64,000 nt of DNA. Source: Callaeas wilsoni (taxonomy: Eukaryota; Chordata; Aves; Passeriformes; Callaeidae). Shown here in pieces: positions 43,051 to 55,500 of this stretch (its first letter is position 1; each line of letters starts with the position of its first letter). The position numbers and the translations under genes are program-made. Under the pieces are notes generated by a model that had not been told where the DNA came from, did not search any database, and saw only the letters and a program-made list of their open reading frames with translations. The stretch is from the NCBI GenBank assembly GCA_013398955.1, contig VWPU01011653.1:1-64000 (forward strand), read 5' to 3'.

Positions 43051-46000
43051 CTTCCATACTTCTACATCAGGGAAATCTACCATGGAAAAATGACATCAAA
43101 AGCTTTTGAAAAGACACCTGGGTCAGGGTCTCAAATGTGTAGGACCCAGACTCAACAACACTAAGCAAAGCACATAGTGAGGGTTAAAATGTAGGACCTC
43201 CTGAGGCATGTCCTTCTGCTATGGGTTTGGTTCAGGAAAAGAGCTCTTTGTTTTTGGAACATAGCTTGGCCAATGCTAGGTCTTGTTCCTGATCCCTGGA
43301 CTTCTAAAGGCCATTCTCAGAGGGCTCAAGCACACATGTGCAAAGTACATTTTGCTGCAGGTTTATCCTCTGAGGCTGGAACCACTGGCCCTGTGAACAA
43401 CTTCTGGACTGGTTGGTACAAGGAGGTTCTGATGGATTTGTGACTCTTATTGCTTGGGCAGGTGTGGATGTTATAGCTGTGCTACTCTGCACACCTCTGC
43501 AGCAGGGAAGGTCATGACCACTTCACACATATACGTTCAAAGAGAGGGATCTGAAAATGTATCTGAACAATTTCTAGGGAAGTTTAAGTTCTCCTTGCAG
43601 AGCAGTGCCAGCTCAGGGATACTGGAAAACACATTTTTCATGCATATGTTTTTTATTAAATGCAGCTGTCAAAACAGAGCGGGGCTCATGTTCCTGAAAA
43701 GGTGCAGGGAAGAGAAGACAAATGGTTGGAATAAAGCAGGAATGTGCCTACTCTGCCTAGGCAAAAATCACCACTTCTGTAGAGCCTGCAGGGCAACCTT
43801 TAAACTAGCTGGCTCAGGGACTGGTAGCTGTGTAGCTGTGGGATTTCAGTGAACGCCTCACAAACCCAACCAGCTCTCTCTCCAGGGAAGCCAGTACTTG
43901 CTGCACAAGCCACTCCTCCCGTGCCCCGACTGGCTGGATAGACCCCAGCTCTGCACAAACTGCACCTTCCCAGTGCTTTGCAGGCACAGCAGACAGAGAC
44001 TGTCTTACCAATCCTCACCCTCCCTGCCATGCTGCGGATAAAGTGTTCCAAGTGTGCTGGCAGTGAACTCACACCATCTACCGCAATCTGGTAACACCTA
44101 CCTCTAATCATTTTGCTGCGGTAGAATTATGGAGATGAGAACAGCAAAGGCAAAGCAAGACTGGGTTTTTTTTTTAAATTATAATTTTCCTCTTATTCCA
44201 TAGTTGTAGACTCAGATTTTAGCATCTGATCTAAATGTGTGCTCTGAAGGTGTTCAGCTGAAATTATAACAGTGCAATAGCAGAATTTGGCCGTGATCTT
44301 CAGACAACAACATCAGTTAACAGACTTGCTTATTTCTCTATAATGTATTATTTGGGTTTTCTACAAGGTTCCTATTCAACAAGGATTATAGTCTAAATAC
44401 AATGCAGTTGTGTGGCAACAGTGTACCAGATAAATTCAGCTAACTCTGGGTAATATCACCAAAAAAAATGTGTTTATAGCTTCATGCCAGTTTCTGACTA
44501 ATGCTTTTGTTTGTTGCTATAGCAAACCACACATGAATCTGATAGCCAAAAGCATGTTTATGACTAACCTTAGCTCTCTGGGGATTGAAAATATGGAATA
44601 AAAAAAAATCCCTAAACCACAACACACAATGTGAGGAGAACATGATAGGAAACACCTTTTTTGGCATGAGTTACTATGAACATTAAAAGAGAAGAACATC
44701 ATGAGTGGAAAACATTAGGAAATGGGAACTGTGGGAATAACTGCCTTTAACCCACAGCAATTCAAATCGAGCTTTCACTTCACATCACAAAGTTGTCTGT
44801 GCAGGACTAGAGAACTTTGCAGGAAGTCCTGGCTGTGTGTTAAGAGATGGATGTAAGCCTCTGAAATCTGAAGAAGCTTTGTATCATACTTTAAAACACT
44901 CAAGCCACTTTACTGGAGAAAATTTTTACACCATGCCTTGACACCTAGGACATGGGTATTCACTTAATTAATTTCTATTACCGTTTATGCTTTAGTAGTT
45001 TCCAAGAGCCTGTCCCAAGACTGACACCTCATTATGCTGCACAAATACACAATGGAGAACAATGCTGGCCCCAAAGGGCTTTCTGTTAAACTAACAGAGA
45101 GAGCCAAAGGGGGAAGGGGCTGGACAGAGGGGGAGGCAGAGAGGGGCTGTAACTGCATTACCCACCCAGTCAGAGGTTGAACCCAGGTGTCTTGCACCCC
45201 GGTTCAATTGACTTATTCAAGTTGCCAAATATATTACTGTGAGAAGAAGAATACACTATGTACCCTGCAGAGGAGAGAAAATCAATGCAGTTGAAGTGAG
45301 ACCTAAACTAGGACAGCTTATAACAGTTACATTATGTCAGGCAAAATTTATACTCGTGTTACCCTGTTATTCTTAATAACCTTTTTCCTTCATAGGTTAA
45401 AAAAAATAAAGGGGAATATTGCAGTATAGTGTATAGGTCAGATCAGTCACTGTCAATGTTTTCTATTGAATTTAATCACTCTGGCTCTAGACTGCATATT
45501 GCATCTTTGTACTCAGATTCGTACTGCGCATAAAGGCACATGATTATCATAATTCCTGGCAAGTTCTTCCATCATCTGTATGATACTCAACAGAGTCTTC
45601 AGTTCATGTACAACTTGGTGGAGAGATAGGTCTGCCCAAGCTCTCATGTTCCAGGTGTTTCCAAGAGGTTTTATGAAAGACATCTTGACCCATCAGTAAG
45701 ATCATCAGAACACAGCCATAAATGGAAGCTTACAAAAATCAGTAGGACTTACATGATACCTGCTGGTCACTTAGTGTCACAGGATCAAATTGTGAAGTAT
45801 TGAGATTTCATTCTGTGCCTACTCAAGAAATACATCACTTGGCCTCATTGAAACTGATACATGGCATGTTACACTGCATTTGTTTTGTGATTCAGACTGT
45901 GATATGGGCTGAGGTCATCTTGCAAAATCCAGCAGAGCACACATCACTGCTCACAGCAATCACACCTGCATCCTTGCAAGAGTAAATGCTTTGAGAAAAA

Positions 46001-47182
46001 AAATGCAAGCATTTTGTAGGTTAGCCGTGAGCTCCACTGGTGGATATAGCAAATAGCACTAAGACATCAGTGTTGTATAAAGTGAGAAACAAAGGCAAAT
46101 AAGAGATAGGCAGAATTTTTCCAGCTACAGCCCAAGTATCACTGCTGGACTACAGACGTGGTGGCATGCAGAGGGCCATATATGACTCTCTCTTGGCTTT
46201 CATATGCTTTTTCAGTTCTTCACATTTGGCAGAAAATGCATCTTACAAAAAAGAAAAAAAAGAAAGCTGCCAGGCTGCTTTCCTCCACACTGAGAACCTG
46301 AAAACAGCTTTGGGTCCAGGAAGCACAAATACAGAGACCTTTTCAAAATAGCTACTTCATTCTCTGTGATTTAGCCCTAAAGCAATTGCTCTTCTCTAGG
46401 AGTGCTGTAGAAAATGAAATAGGAGATCATAGGCAGAGGTTGCCAACCCAATTTCAGCCTGAAATTACTTTCCGATGGGTAGTAGGAGGCACCGGTTACT
46501 GGTACTTAGGGACACATGTTTATGCAGGCATGGTGGTACTTCATGGACATCTTTCTCTTTGGGCTCTCAAAAGGCACAGCTACCCCTTGCACCCTCTATC
46601 ACACAGACAGCACTGCCTGGCACATATGAATCTGCCAGCTTGGCAGCTGCAGCATCTTGGCCATGGTCATCAAGGAAGTCCCTCCACCTGCCCAAAGCAC
46701 TGTGTGAAACCAGGTGAGCTCTTCCCACCTTGCAGAAAATAAGATAGCAAAGTGAAAAAAAAATTACTTTCTCAAAGTCACAAAGCAAGTTGGCAGCGGA
46801 GCCAGCAATAAATGCAACCCAGATGTCCTGGATTCCACCTCCTCCCTGCACCATGCTGCCTCTCTTAGCTCAATGCTGGAAGGAAATGTTTTACATTTAC
46901 TCATCCCTCCTTTTCCTTTGTCAATAGAAATTAAAGCAGGCATCTGACTGCCTAAGCCTTGAATACTCCAATGGTTTCCAAGGCTTGCAGTAAAGTCAGC
47001 CAACATTTCTATTGAATCCAGCCCTAATGGACAACTAAAAGTGATTTCTTTGCCAAGTAGCCTATCAGTGCAAAACTCATTTAAGCACATACTACTTTTA
47101 TATAGATACGCATTGTGTATACAGATATATAGATCATGACTTTGCAAAGAGCCACTAATTACAAAAATACAGTTTTTGTAAC
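43051..47182. other. No gene recognised
   Basis: Short ORFs only, several overlapping on both strands (for example 43800-44111 - and 46386-46742 +). None shows a known domain or a convincing exon structure. Confidence 0.45.
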
Positions 47183-47763
47183 TGTGATGGTTTTGGCTGA
47201 GGTAGAGTTAATTTTTTTGCATAGTAGCTGGTATGGGGCTGTGTTTTGGATGTGTGCTGGAAACAGTGTTGATAATTCAGGGATGTTTTTGTTATTGCTG
47301 AGCAGTGCTTCCACAGAGTCAAGGCTTTTTCTGCTCCTCACAGCAACCCCACCATTGAACAGAGTAGGGGTGCACAAGGAGCTGGGAGGGGACACAGCTG
47401 GGACAGCTGACCCCAAGTGACCCAAAGGATATTCCAGACCACATGGCATCTGCTCAGAATGTAAAGCTGGGGAAAGAAGAAGGAGGGGGAGGACACGTTC
47501 AGAGTCATGGCATTTGTCTTCCCCAGTGCCTGTGATGGAGTCCTGATTTCCTGGGGATGGCTGAACACCTGCTTGCCAATGGGAAGCAGTGAATTAATTC
47601 CTTGTTTTGCTTTGCTTGTGTGCGTGGATTTTGTTTTACTTATTAAACTGTTCTTATCTCAGCCCATGAGTTTTTTCACTTTTCCTATTCTCTCCCCACT
47701 GAGGGAGGGAGTGAGTGAATGACTCTGTGGGGCTGAGCTGACATCTGGGGTTAAACCATGACA
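47183..47763 (+). mobile_element. Solo LTR of an avian endogenous retrovirus (ERVL-like type)
   Basis: The element starts TGTGATGGTTTTGGCTGAGG and ends GGGTTAAACCATGACA, so the ends TGTGATGG...CCATGACA are related in inverted form, and it has the TG...CA borders of an LTR. Its interior (CTGGTATGGGGCTGTGTTTT, GCTGAGCAGTGCTTCCACAG, GGATATTCCAGACCACATGG) matches an LTR family I recall as very common in songbirds. A degenerate TATA-like site lies at about 47454-47465, with TATTAAA near 47640. The flanking five bases (GTAAC and GCAAA) do not form a clean target duplication, so the copy is old or the borders are a few bases off. No internal retroviral genes are attached. Confidence 0.85.
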
Positions 47764-47782
47764 GCAAATTAACCAAGCATTG

Positions 47783-47827
47783 AATAAACTGATCTACTAC
47801 TATTTGGAAAAAAAAAAAAAAAAAAAA
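47783..47827 (+). other. AATAAA followed by a 20-base poly(A) tract
   Basis: AATAAA at 47783-47788 is followed, about 20 bases later, by 20 consecutive A residues at 47808-47827. This is the spacing of a reverse-transcribed polyadenylated RNA end. It lies 20 bases right of the solo LTR. Confidence 0.7.
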
Positions 47828-49658
47828 GGCGCTACACTGTGCTTTTTGCAAGTATAAATTTAAGACAAGCCTCTATACCTTTTTATGTTGTTGAAAGGCA
47901 GGAAAGTCTATCAGGATGTTTCTTTCATTGAACCCACTCAGGTCTGCCAAAAAACTGATAGCTAATTAACATTAATTTTCCATCAATTTATTTTGTGAAC
48001 AGAATGTCCAAATATTTAAAATTTGCTCATTAAGCAATCTGTGGTGTCTGTGTGGTAGATCATGTTCATATATTTTCCAAAAGCAATGTAAATCTCTTTT
48101 CCATCGAATACGTCATATCCTGTCAGCAAAATGTCCTTGCTGCTGTCAGCCCAAGGTAAGCCCATGTCTCTGAGCAGTTAAACACACTCTTAGTTGCCTG
48201 TTTTCTGGCCCTCAAGGTGAGTGCCATTCCATTTTTCCTACCTGTCATCATACAAATCCAGCTGGGATTGTAGGTATTGTGCTGCTGTTGCTATAACTCC
48301 ACTTCCAACATGCTGCTTTGCCTACTGAAGGTGCTTCAGGAGAGCTGGACAGAAGTTAAACAGAAATGCAGCATTTCATATCCTTTGTATATCCTCCTCT
48401 CACCCAAATACTCAAGGGGCATGACAGTGGGAACAAAAAGTTTAGCAGTTGCAGGTTGCCTAAAACACTAAACTCCCTCATTTCTCTTGACTGGAAAACA
48501 AATGCCCTCCAGATTTTGCATTCAGGTCTCCTGTCAGAAAGCAGCAGCCTCCTGCTCCTCTGCAGAACAGCAGCTGGAGATCTCACACATGGCACAGTCA
48601 CAGAGCTCATGCACTTCTTAGATGCTCTTGTATGATGTGCCTCCACCGCGAGCACTCTGCAGGAACCCACATGCTGGATAACTGCATCCACAGCCTTGCT
48701 CCAGCCAACAGGGCTTTATTATGACTGAGATTTTCTGAGATCTTCCAGACAATGAAACCGACAAAAATGTAGCCCAAAAAAGCCTTCCTTCTTTCTCCGT
48801 AGAACTGCTTCTGCTATTTCCTCATTACTGTCACCTCCATTTTGCTCAATTTGCTGGACACAAACCTTCTAAATCCTCCGAGGCAAACCTGGGCAGGAGA
48901 CTGTATATCGCTTAACACAGTGGGGACCTTAACCTGCCCTCAAACTGCAGCAGCAATAAATGACAAGAATAAGTCTTGACAAACATGGCTGGGTTGTGCC
49001 AGTTTTGTGCAATGATAGTAAGTTTTACAGATTTGAGCGTACATTCCTGCTGTCTGCAAAGTCTCTGTGAAGCAGAAAGCTCTCACTCCTGCTCCTCAGA
49101 GCTATTACAGCCAGGTCAAGGATATTGCTCCTTGCTGCAATCTGTCAGTGCCGATTTAGCAAGTCCCAGCTCCCTTCCCCTGAATGCACAGGCTCTGGCT
49201 GGCCTTCTCCAGGGTTCCAGGTGTGTCCAAGAGCCAAAACTTTATCGCAGTCCATCTCTGTCTCCTTGCAAGAGCAGAGTAGTGGAGAAGTTGGCATGGT
49301 CTGTTTGTGCTGGAATGACAGCCAGCTCCTGTTTTGGATTAGAGGACGATGGTTTTCCCTCCCTCTACATCCCTTACTGGGCATTTGAGAGAGGAGGATT
49401 TGTGGGGAGGGGAAACATTCATAATGGTTTTTTATAGCTCTTTTGCCCTCTCTTTGCTCTGTTGCAAACGAAAGCCCCAGGCCCATGGGCTGTATCTGTG
49501 TGTGCTGTCATGTGGCTCGAACTTCGTCAGCCCAGGAAATGAAATAAGAGTGTGATAGTGGAGAGGTGTTCATGCAGCACCTGAGCTTAGCTGCAGCTCC
49601 CTGCACAGAGGACTGCTGGCAGAGGACCAGTTTTCGGTGCATGTCACAACCTGGGGGA

Positions 49659-50474
49659 TCATTGCAAAAGCACCACTTCCCTATCTAATGCCAGAGTGGA
49701 GAGCTGCTGACTCCAATCCCCATTCAGAGCAGGGCAGGGACTGAACAGGAACCAGCAATAAGCTCCAGACACACAGGAGGGCAAATAAATTAATGCAGCA
49801 CAGCTGAGAATGATGGGAGCAGTGGTCAGCAGAAACACCCCAAGCACATCGTGGTACATCCTGTTGCTGATGTGCAGCACAGCTCTGTGGCACCAGCATC
49901 TGATACAACTCCTACAAGGTGTTTTCCCCGGGCTGGAAAATGCTGTGGTTGCCCACACGGGCAAGGAGGGGGTTTTGCTCCATGAGGTTGTCTCACCCAC
50001 ACTGGTTTTCACTGGCCTGTGGCTGGATGTGTCTGTGTGTGGCCTTGCTGGCTGCTCCCTCAGTGCCCTTGAAAAATAATCAAAAATCACTGGTTTTCTT
50101 TCCATGCCATTTGCTTCCATCCCTGCTCTGGGGTTGTCTTTGACTCCATCACTGCATCCCAAGGGTTTGCTGTCACCTTTGGGCAGCCTTGCTGAGGCAG
50201 CAGGCTGTGGTAGTGCTGTGGGCTCCCCTGCTCCCATACCTGTCTTTTTGCCAAGGTATCTTCCCTCAACACAGCCTCTGCCAAGCAGATTGATCCCAGA
50301 GGTACCAGCTGCAAAGGACTTCAAGGTGGGCCTGTCACAATCTTCCTTCGTGGGTGCTGTATTGAATTTAAACTTTTCTTTGGGGTAAAAAACTCTAAAA
50401 ACTGAAAATAACAAATCAGATTTTTTTCCCATAGTTTTTCCTACCCGAGCCATGCCATCAGCTATGGTCCACAT
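49659..50474 (-). CDS. Unassigned 271-codon open reading frame
   Basis: I do not recognise this product. It starts with a basic region (GKKSDLLFSVFRVFYPKEKF). A Pro/Ser-rich middle follows, and a strongly hydrophobic stretch at about residues 210-243 (VLGVFLLTTAPIILSCAALI) could cross a membrane. It is the longest ORF in the window apart from AHNAK2. However, no splice context, homology or codon signal clearly separates it from a chance ORF in moderately GC-rich DNA, and overlapping ORFs exist on the other strand. Treat it as hypothetical. Confidence 0.15.
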   Translation of the reverse strand: MWTIADGMARVGKTMGKKSDLLFSVFRVFYPKEKFKFNTAPTKEDCDRPTLKSFAAGTSGINLLGRGCVEGRYLGKKTGMGAGEPTALPQPAASARLPKGDSKPLGCSDGVKDNPRAGMEANGMERKPVIFDYFSRALREQPARPHTDTSSHRPVKTSVGETTSWSKTPSLPVWATTAFSSPGKTPCRSCIRCWCHRAVLHISNRMYHDVLGVFLLTTAPIILSCAALIYLPSCVSGAYCWFLFSPCPALNGDWSQQLSTLALDREVVLLQ

Positions 50475-51037
50475 CCAACAAGCTAATCTGACTCGGGTAC
50501 TTTACCCTCTCTGTTCCAGAGCACCTGCAGTGCTGAGTGCCCCAATGCCCCTGCCAGCATCGCGCTGGGCACCATTTGCCTGCCTGCAAACACCCAACCT
50601 GCAGAACCATCACCCATCTGCTCTGCCAGCTGCCTGCCACAGCCTTCCCTGCCACTGCACCAGGCACTGCTCTCCTGGAAAAGCCATGGTTCTATGCTGA
50701 CAGAGAGGGACTGCAGCATTTTTCCAGTCAAGAGAGAGAGGCAGTTCTGAATTTGTGTGACAGCGTGCTCTGGAGCCCGTAGGTTGACTGGGACATCATC
50801 TTGCTGGTATACAGTAAATGCTGCTGACACATGTACCTGTTCATGCCGGCCCCAGAATGACAGAACACTGCTGCCCTCTTAACAACATTTGTGCTGCCAG
50901 ATTCTCCCTACCTGCTGCTGCTGAGATCCTGCCAGTCTGGAATGCTGTATTTTCCAATACTCTCTGAGGAGCCTGACTTCTGAACAGGGATAGCTCAGGC
51001 ACCCACACAGCCTCCATGCTCCCAGTCCTGCTGTGCT

Positions 51038-51070
<33 letters not shown>
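51038..51070 (+). repeat. CAG trinucleotide repeat, 11 units
   Basis: Eleven uninterrupted CAG triplets on the plus strand (CTG on the minus). No supported gene reads through it. Confidence 0.97.
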
Positions 51071-51073
<3 letters not shown>

Positions 51074-52447
51074 GGGAAGGATGGTCCAGGTCTCTGGAGG
51101 GGTCCCATGGCCTGGGGCTGGCCACGTGGTTGGGATGTGAGCGGTTCTGCAGGACTGGGGCTGTTTATCCATGGTAGAAAAGCAGACAAAGTGAGAAAGG
51201 GAGAGAAGGAGGGGGAAGCACTGGGCAGAGCTCCCAGGAAAATGTTGCTGTGGACAGTTTGCTTGGGCTCCTCAGGGACTCCTGATGGCTGCTCTGATCT
51301 CCTCACCATGAGACCCAGGGATGATTTGTTGTCACATGCACTGAGCACGCTGTTTTCTTTCTAAGAAAAAAGCTGGTATATTTAGGAGAGATTACATTCA
51401 TGCTTGAGCTTATCTGAAAGTGCTAGGCTTATTCTCTGGGCTTTAAGGTTTATTTAGACTAAATAAGGTTTATATATTTGGTTGGTAAAGCATGCAATGT
51501 ATACATTATAATTATGTAGTTAATGCACTAATCTCTGCGATGAGATTTCCTGGCATAACCCAGTACAGTTATCCAAAAGCTTCTTTTTAATCTCTGAGGA
51601 AGGACAATTTTAAGAAGAAAAGCATGATTTCTCCTGCTATCTATCCAAACCCTTTCATTCACAGATTGCTTTTAGACTGACTGAAGCAGTGGTTAAATCC
51701 ACTGTGAACATATAATCCAAATACAGATAGAAGATCACAGTGCCATTACTAAGTTTATTCCTTTCATAGTGGATCTGTGGGAGTCCGGCTCTGTTGATCA
51801 CTGGAATGTCCCCTCATAAATACCTGTGTGTGAAATAACTTTTAAAGTCTGTTCTACACCACTTACACAGTCAATCATTTTCTAGTCTGAGACATGCCCC
51901 CAAAGAGGAGACTGAGAGCAGAGCCTAAGAACATATTACCCATCACTGTTCATGGGAAGCCTGAGTAGCAAGTTGGCATCACAACTGCACACATCACTGC
52001 CTTGTAGCTCTCCATCACCACGAACCCAAGTGCTGCATGTAATCATTCTCATGTGAAAATGCCCAGTTTGCCTCCAAAATGGGCTCTTACTCGCTCTTTA
52101 GGCACTGAGTTGGCTGAGCTATTCATTCTGCAAACAATTTTTTTCTCACAATCAAGACCATTATGTGGAAAAGACAGCCTTAAGGAGTGTGAGGACACAG
52201 TTCATATAAAAATCAACGCAACCTTTCACTGAAGCATAAATCAGATCAGCTCTGACATATATGAAAATATTTGGGGAATGTTTAATGCCATTTTTGTGTT
52301 CTTGTAAATTATTTGCTTTCGGCTGATTTTAGAAGCAGGAATAGGGAAAGCTTAGCTCATATCAAGAAACATCAGCAATTGAAACCACCAACTTTCTCAT
52401 GATAGTTTCACAGATCTTCATCTTATAGACCTTCCAATAAACTCACA

Positions 52448-52590
52448 CACAGAATCATAGAATCCTTATATTTGGAAAAGACCTCCAAGATCATAAAGTC
52501 TAACCTTTGACCTAATACCACCATGCTCAGTTTTCAAGTAAATTAAAAAAAAATCAACCCAACCCAACCCCCCCCCCCCCCCAACCACCC
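52448..52590 (-). mobile_element. CR1 LINE 3' end with a C-rich expansion
   Basis: The plus strand shows CAGAATCATAGAATCCTTAT, TTGGAAAAGACCTCCAAGAT and CATAAAGTCTAACCTTTGAC, the complement of a diverged CR1 end. A run of CCCAA units and then 15 C residues (52568-52582) follows. Confidence 0.85.
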
Positions 52591-55500
52591 CAGCATTTTG
52601 GATGCTTATCTGATCTGAGGGAGAGCTGCGAACTTCTTTGAGGTTCACCAAAAGCTGATCTCTAACTAATTTTCAGGATAATGATGCCTAGTCCCACTGA
52701 GCCATTTTTCCCCTTCAGAATACAATGCAAGCATCAGTTAAAGCCATTCCTGCTGTGTGGAAAAGTTACTATCCCATTTCCTAACTTTAATAATTTTTTG
52801 CTCCTGTATGCATGTCCTTTGAGTTTCTTCTTCTTAGGCTAAAATTCCCATCTTGGAATTCGCTCCTCCAAGTAATTGTGCTAAGGCAAATTCTTTGGAT
52901 TAAAAAGAGAGTAATGTGAGGCGAGGGAAAGAAAAGTTCCTGCATGTGTTTATTTGAGGGAAAAGTAGAGCATTGTGCCTGGCTGACAGTTGAAGGTCCA
53001 GGAGCTGGAGCAAACCACACAGCAAGTAAATGAAGAGAGGGCCTGTGGAAATCTGAATGACATTTGCTTCCTAGGGCTGCTATGGAGTATGGGGATCCTA
53101 GGAAAAGTGGGGATGCCTGGACTAATAAAATGTGTGAGCTTTCAGGCCACACTGCACAGTGTAATATTTTGTATCGATAACAGTTTATTAGACTATTTAG
53201 CTAGGACTTGTGGAAATGGGAAGAAATATATGCAGCTTGAAACATTTGCTTTTCACTACTGGCTGGCTGAGGCTGCAAACACACCACTGTTCAAGGGGAG
53301 AGACCTGGGAGGTCAGTGGGCAGGTAAAAGGTATTTAAAATCAGAGGACTGCATGGATAAGGGCTGCTCCCCTGACTCTTGTGAAAGTCAGGCACAGACC
53401 ACTGCTATCAAAATCAAATGGTGTTTGTTCTCTTAACTACAGAGAAGAAACAACATTTGCCCGCAGTGAAGAGCAGTTCCTGTGGCTTTGCAGTCTCAAG
53501 CATTTATCAGCAAGCTTGGAAATCATATAAACCTTATCTCCTTGTTTGTGTTTCTCAAAAACAGGTAATTCTGCCCCCTGAAGACACTGCTATCTTTATT
53601 AGGCAGATGAAGTGGACTTGGTGCCTGCTCTTCTTCAGGCACTTGCATTCCTGCTCCATGGAATTTTTCTGGGATTTGGGCTGTTACCGTGGCCTGGGAC
53701 TCTCTCCGTTGCAGAGCTGCCCTCCCTGACTGATGGGTCCTCTATCAGTTATCTTGGCCTATTTATTACTTACATGCCATAGTAACCTTGGCATTTTTTG
53801 ACTTGTTTCAGTCACTCTGGACTACACATTTGGTCATCCTCTTCTTTGACAGAAAACTGCAGACTTACTCTCTGCAATAACTCAGAGGTTACTTTCAGAT
53901 ATTTGGCTACCTATAGTCTCCGTTCAGGAAGTAAACATGTTGGTAGGAAGTATTTAGTATGTGAAAGGTCCTCTCCTAGCCTGAGGTTTTGTTTTCCAAT
54001 ATGATACAATGAATTCCAGCCCTGACTCTGAAATCTGGAGCGAGATGATTAAACACGTGGATTTAGCAGATTTTCCTTGGAGCAGGCCTAACCCTCCCAC
54101 ACTGGGGCTAGGGACAGCAGCGGGTCATGCAAAGGACCTTCCTCGCCACAGGGGCGTTGCCTCGATTCCTGCAGCATGTGGAGAGATGGCAAACTAGTTT
54201 AGGTCGGGTTTAATCTTAGCTCCACCGGGAGCTGAGTCCCCAGCATTGCTCAGCGGTGCTCCACCAGTTGGCGCGGAGGGAAAAGCCTGCTGGGCAGCCT
54301 GGAAGTTACACCTAAGGGGAGCAGAGAAGGCAGCAGTTGTTAGCTGGCGCTGGCAGGAAAGCGGCCTGTTGGTGCACTGGGGGTCAGGGATGTGGCGAGC
54401 TGCCTGCCGGCGAGCGCTGGCCCTTGCTGGTCTGCCCGTGCTGCTGCAGAGGGCCGGCTCCCCTCCTCGCTCCGAGCAAGGCTAATGGTGAGGCCTTGCT
54501 CAGCCTTGCTGGTTCACATTGAACCTGCAATGCAGAGCCCACAAACACAGTGAGATGTTTCTCCAGAGGCAGAAACCCTGGGCTTTTTCAAGGCATATTT
54601 TGCTGTTTCCTAATGTAAGCAATATTATGGAATGCAAAAATAGCTAGATGTGAAAAAATAGATTGAATCTATTTACTCAAATATTTACTCAGATTATAAG
54701 CTTTCGCACCTTTCAAATACACTGCCTTATGTTCTAATCATTTAGGTCTCTGAATGTGAGGAGTCCTGGAAAAAATCTTATTCTAATCCCTCAGTGTTTT
54801 ACAGTTGCATAGGATGAACTTACTTCTTTGCCCAAGCAGAAAACTTGAGGGAAAAAAAAACCAACCCAAAGCTCTGAGTACACTTGGAGGTTCAAACCAA
54901 GGGAATACACATTCCTGTGGCTTCATGGAAGGCATGACATCTCAGTAAGACCCTGATGCTCCCTCCACTCACAGTGACAACATTAAGTGAAGTGCCCGTG
55001 AAGTTCATGGTGTGGCTTCCTGGAGAAAGGTGTGTCCAAGCACAGGGCCCTGAACCCCCTGAAGTCAACAGGAGGTTAACTCAGATTTCAGCTATTCCCA
55101 TAACCGTGTATTACACACTGTTGGATTTTGTTTCACTGATGAGCTTCAAGTACAGCCAAAAGCGAATAGAGGCACGTTGACCTCATAGTTTTGTGAATAC
55201 AGATTGAGCGTCCAAGACAATTAAAAGCGGGGAATACGTGCCATCTCCAAACCCCTGGCAAGCCACTGCCAGAAGTTACCGCTGCCCCGTCCGACTGCAA
55301 AGACGTTAACACCCGCTGCAGAGGAGGTTGGAAGGCAGCCATCCCCGATGGATTGCTTACGAGCACTGACTAGAGTCAAACTGACTTCAGTCAGAGATTT
55401 ACACAAGCCTCATAATCTAATAGTAGAGTTTACTTTACGAGAGTGCCACACCAAAGATAGTAAAATGCAGTTTTAGCTAACAAATCTACATGCTTGCATA

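Larger units (their letters stand above)
47828..52447. other. Stretch with a long unassigned ORF, no confirmed gene
   Basis: The stretch holds a 271-codon ORF at 49659-50474 (-), listed separately, and a CAG triplet repeat at 51038-51070. Other ORFs are shorter and overlap on both strands. No known exon is recognised. Confidence 0.4.
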
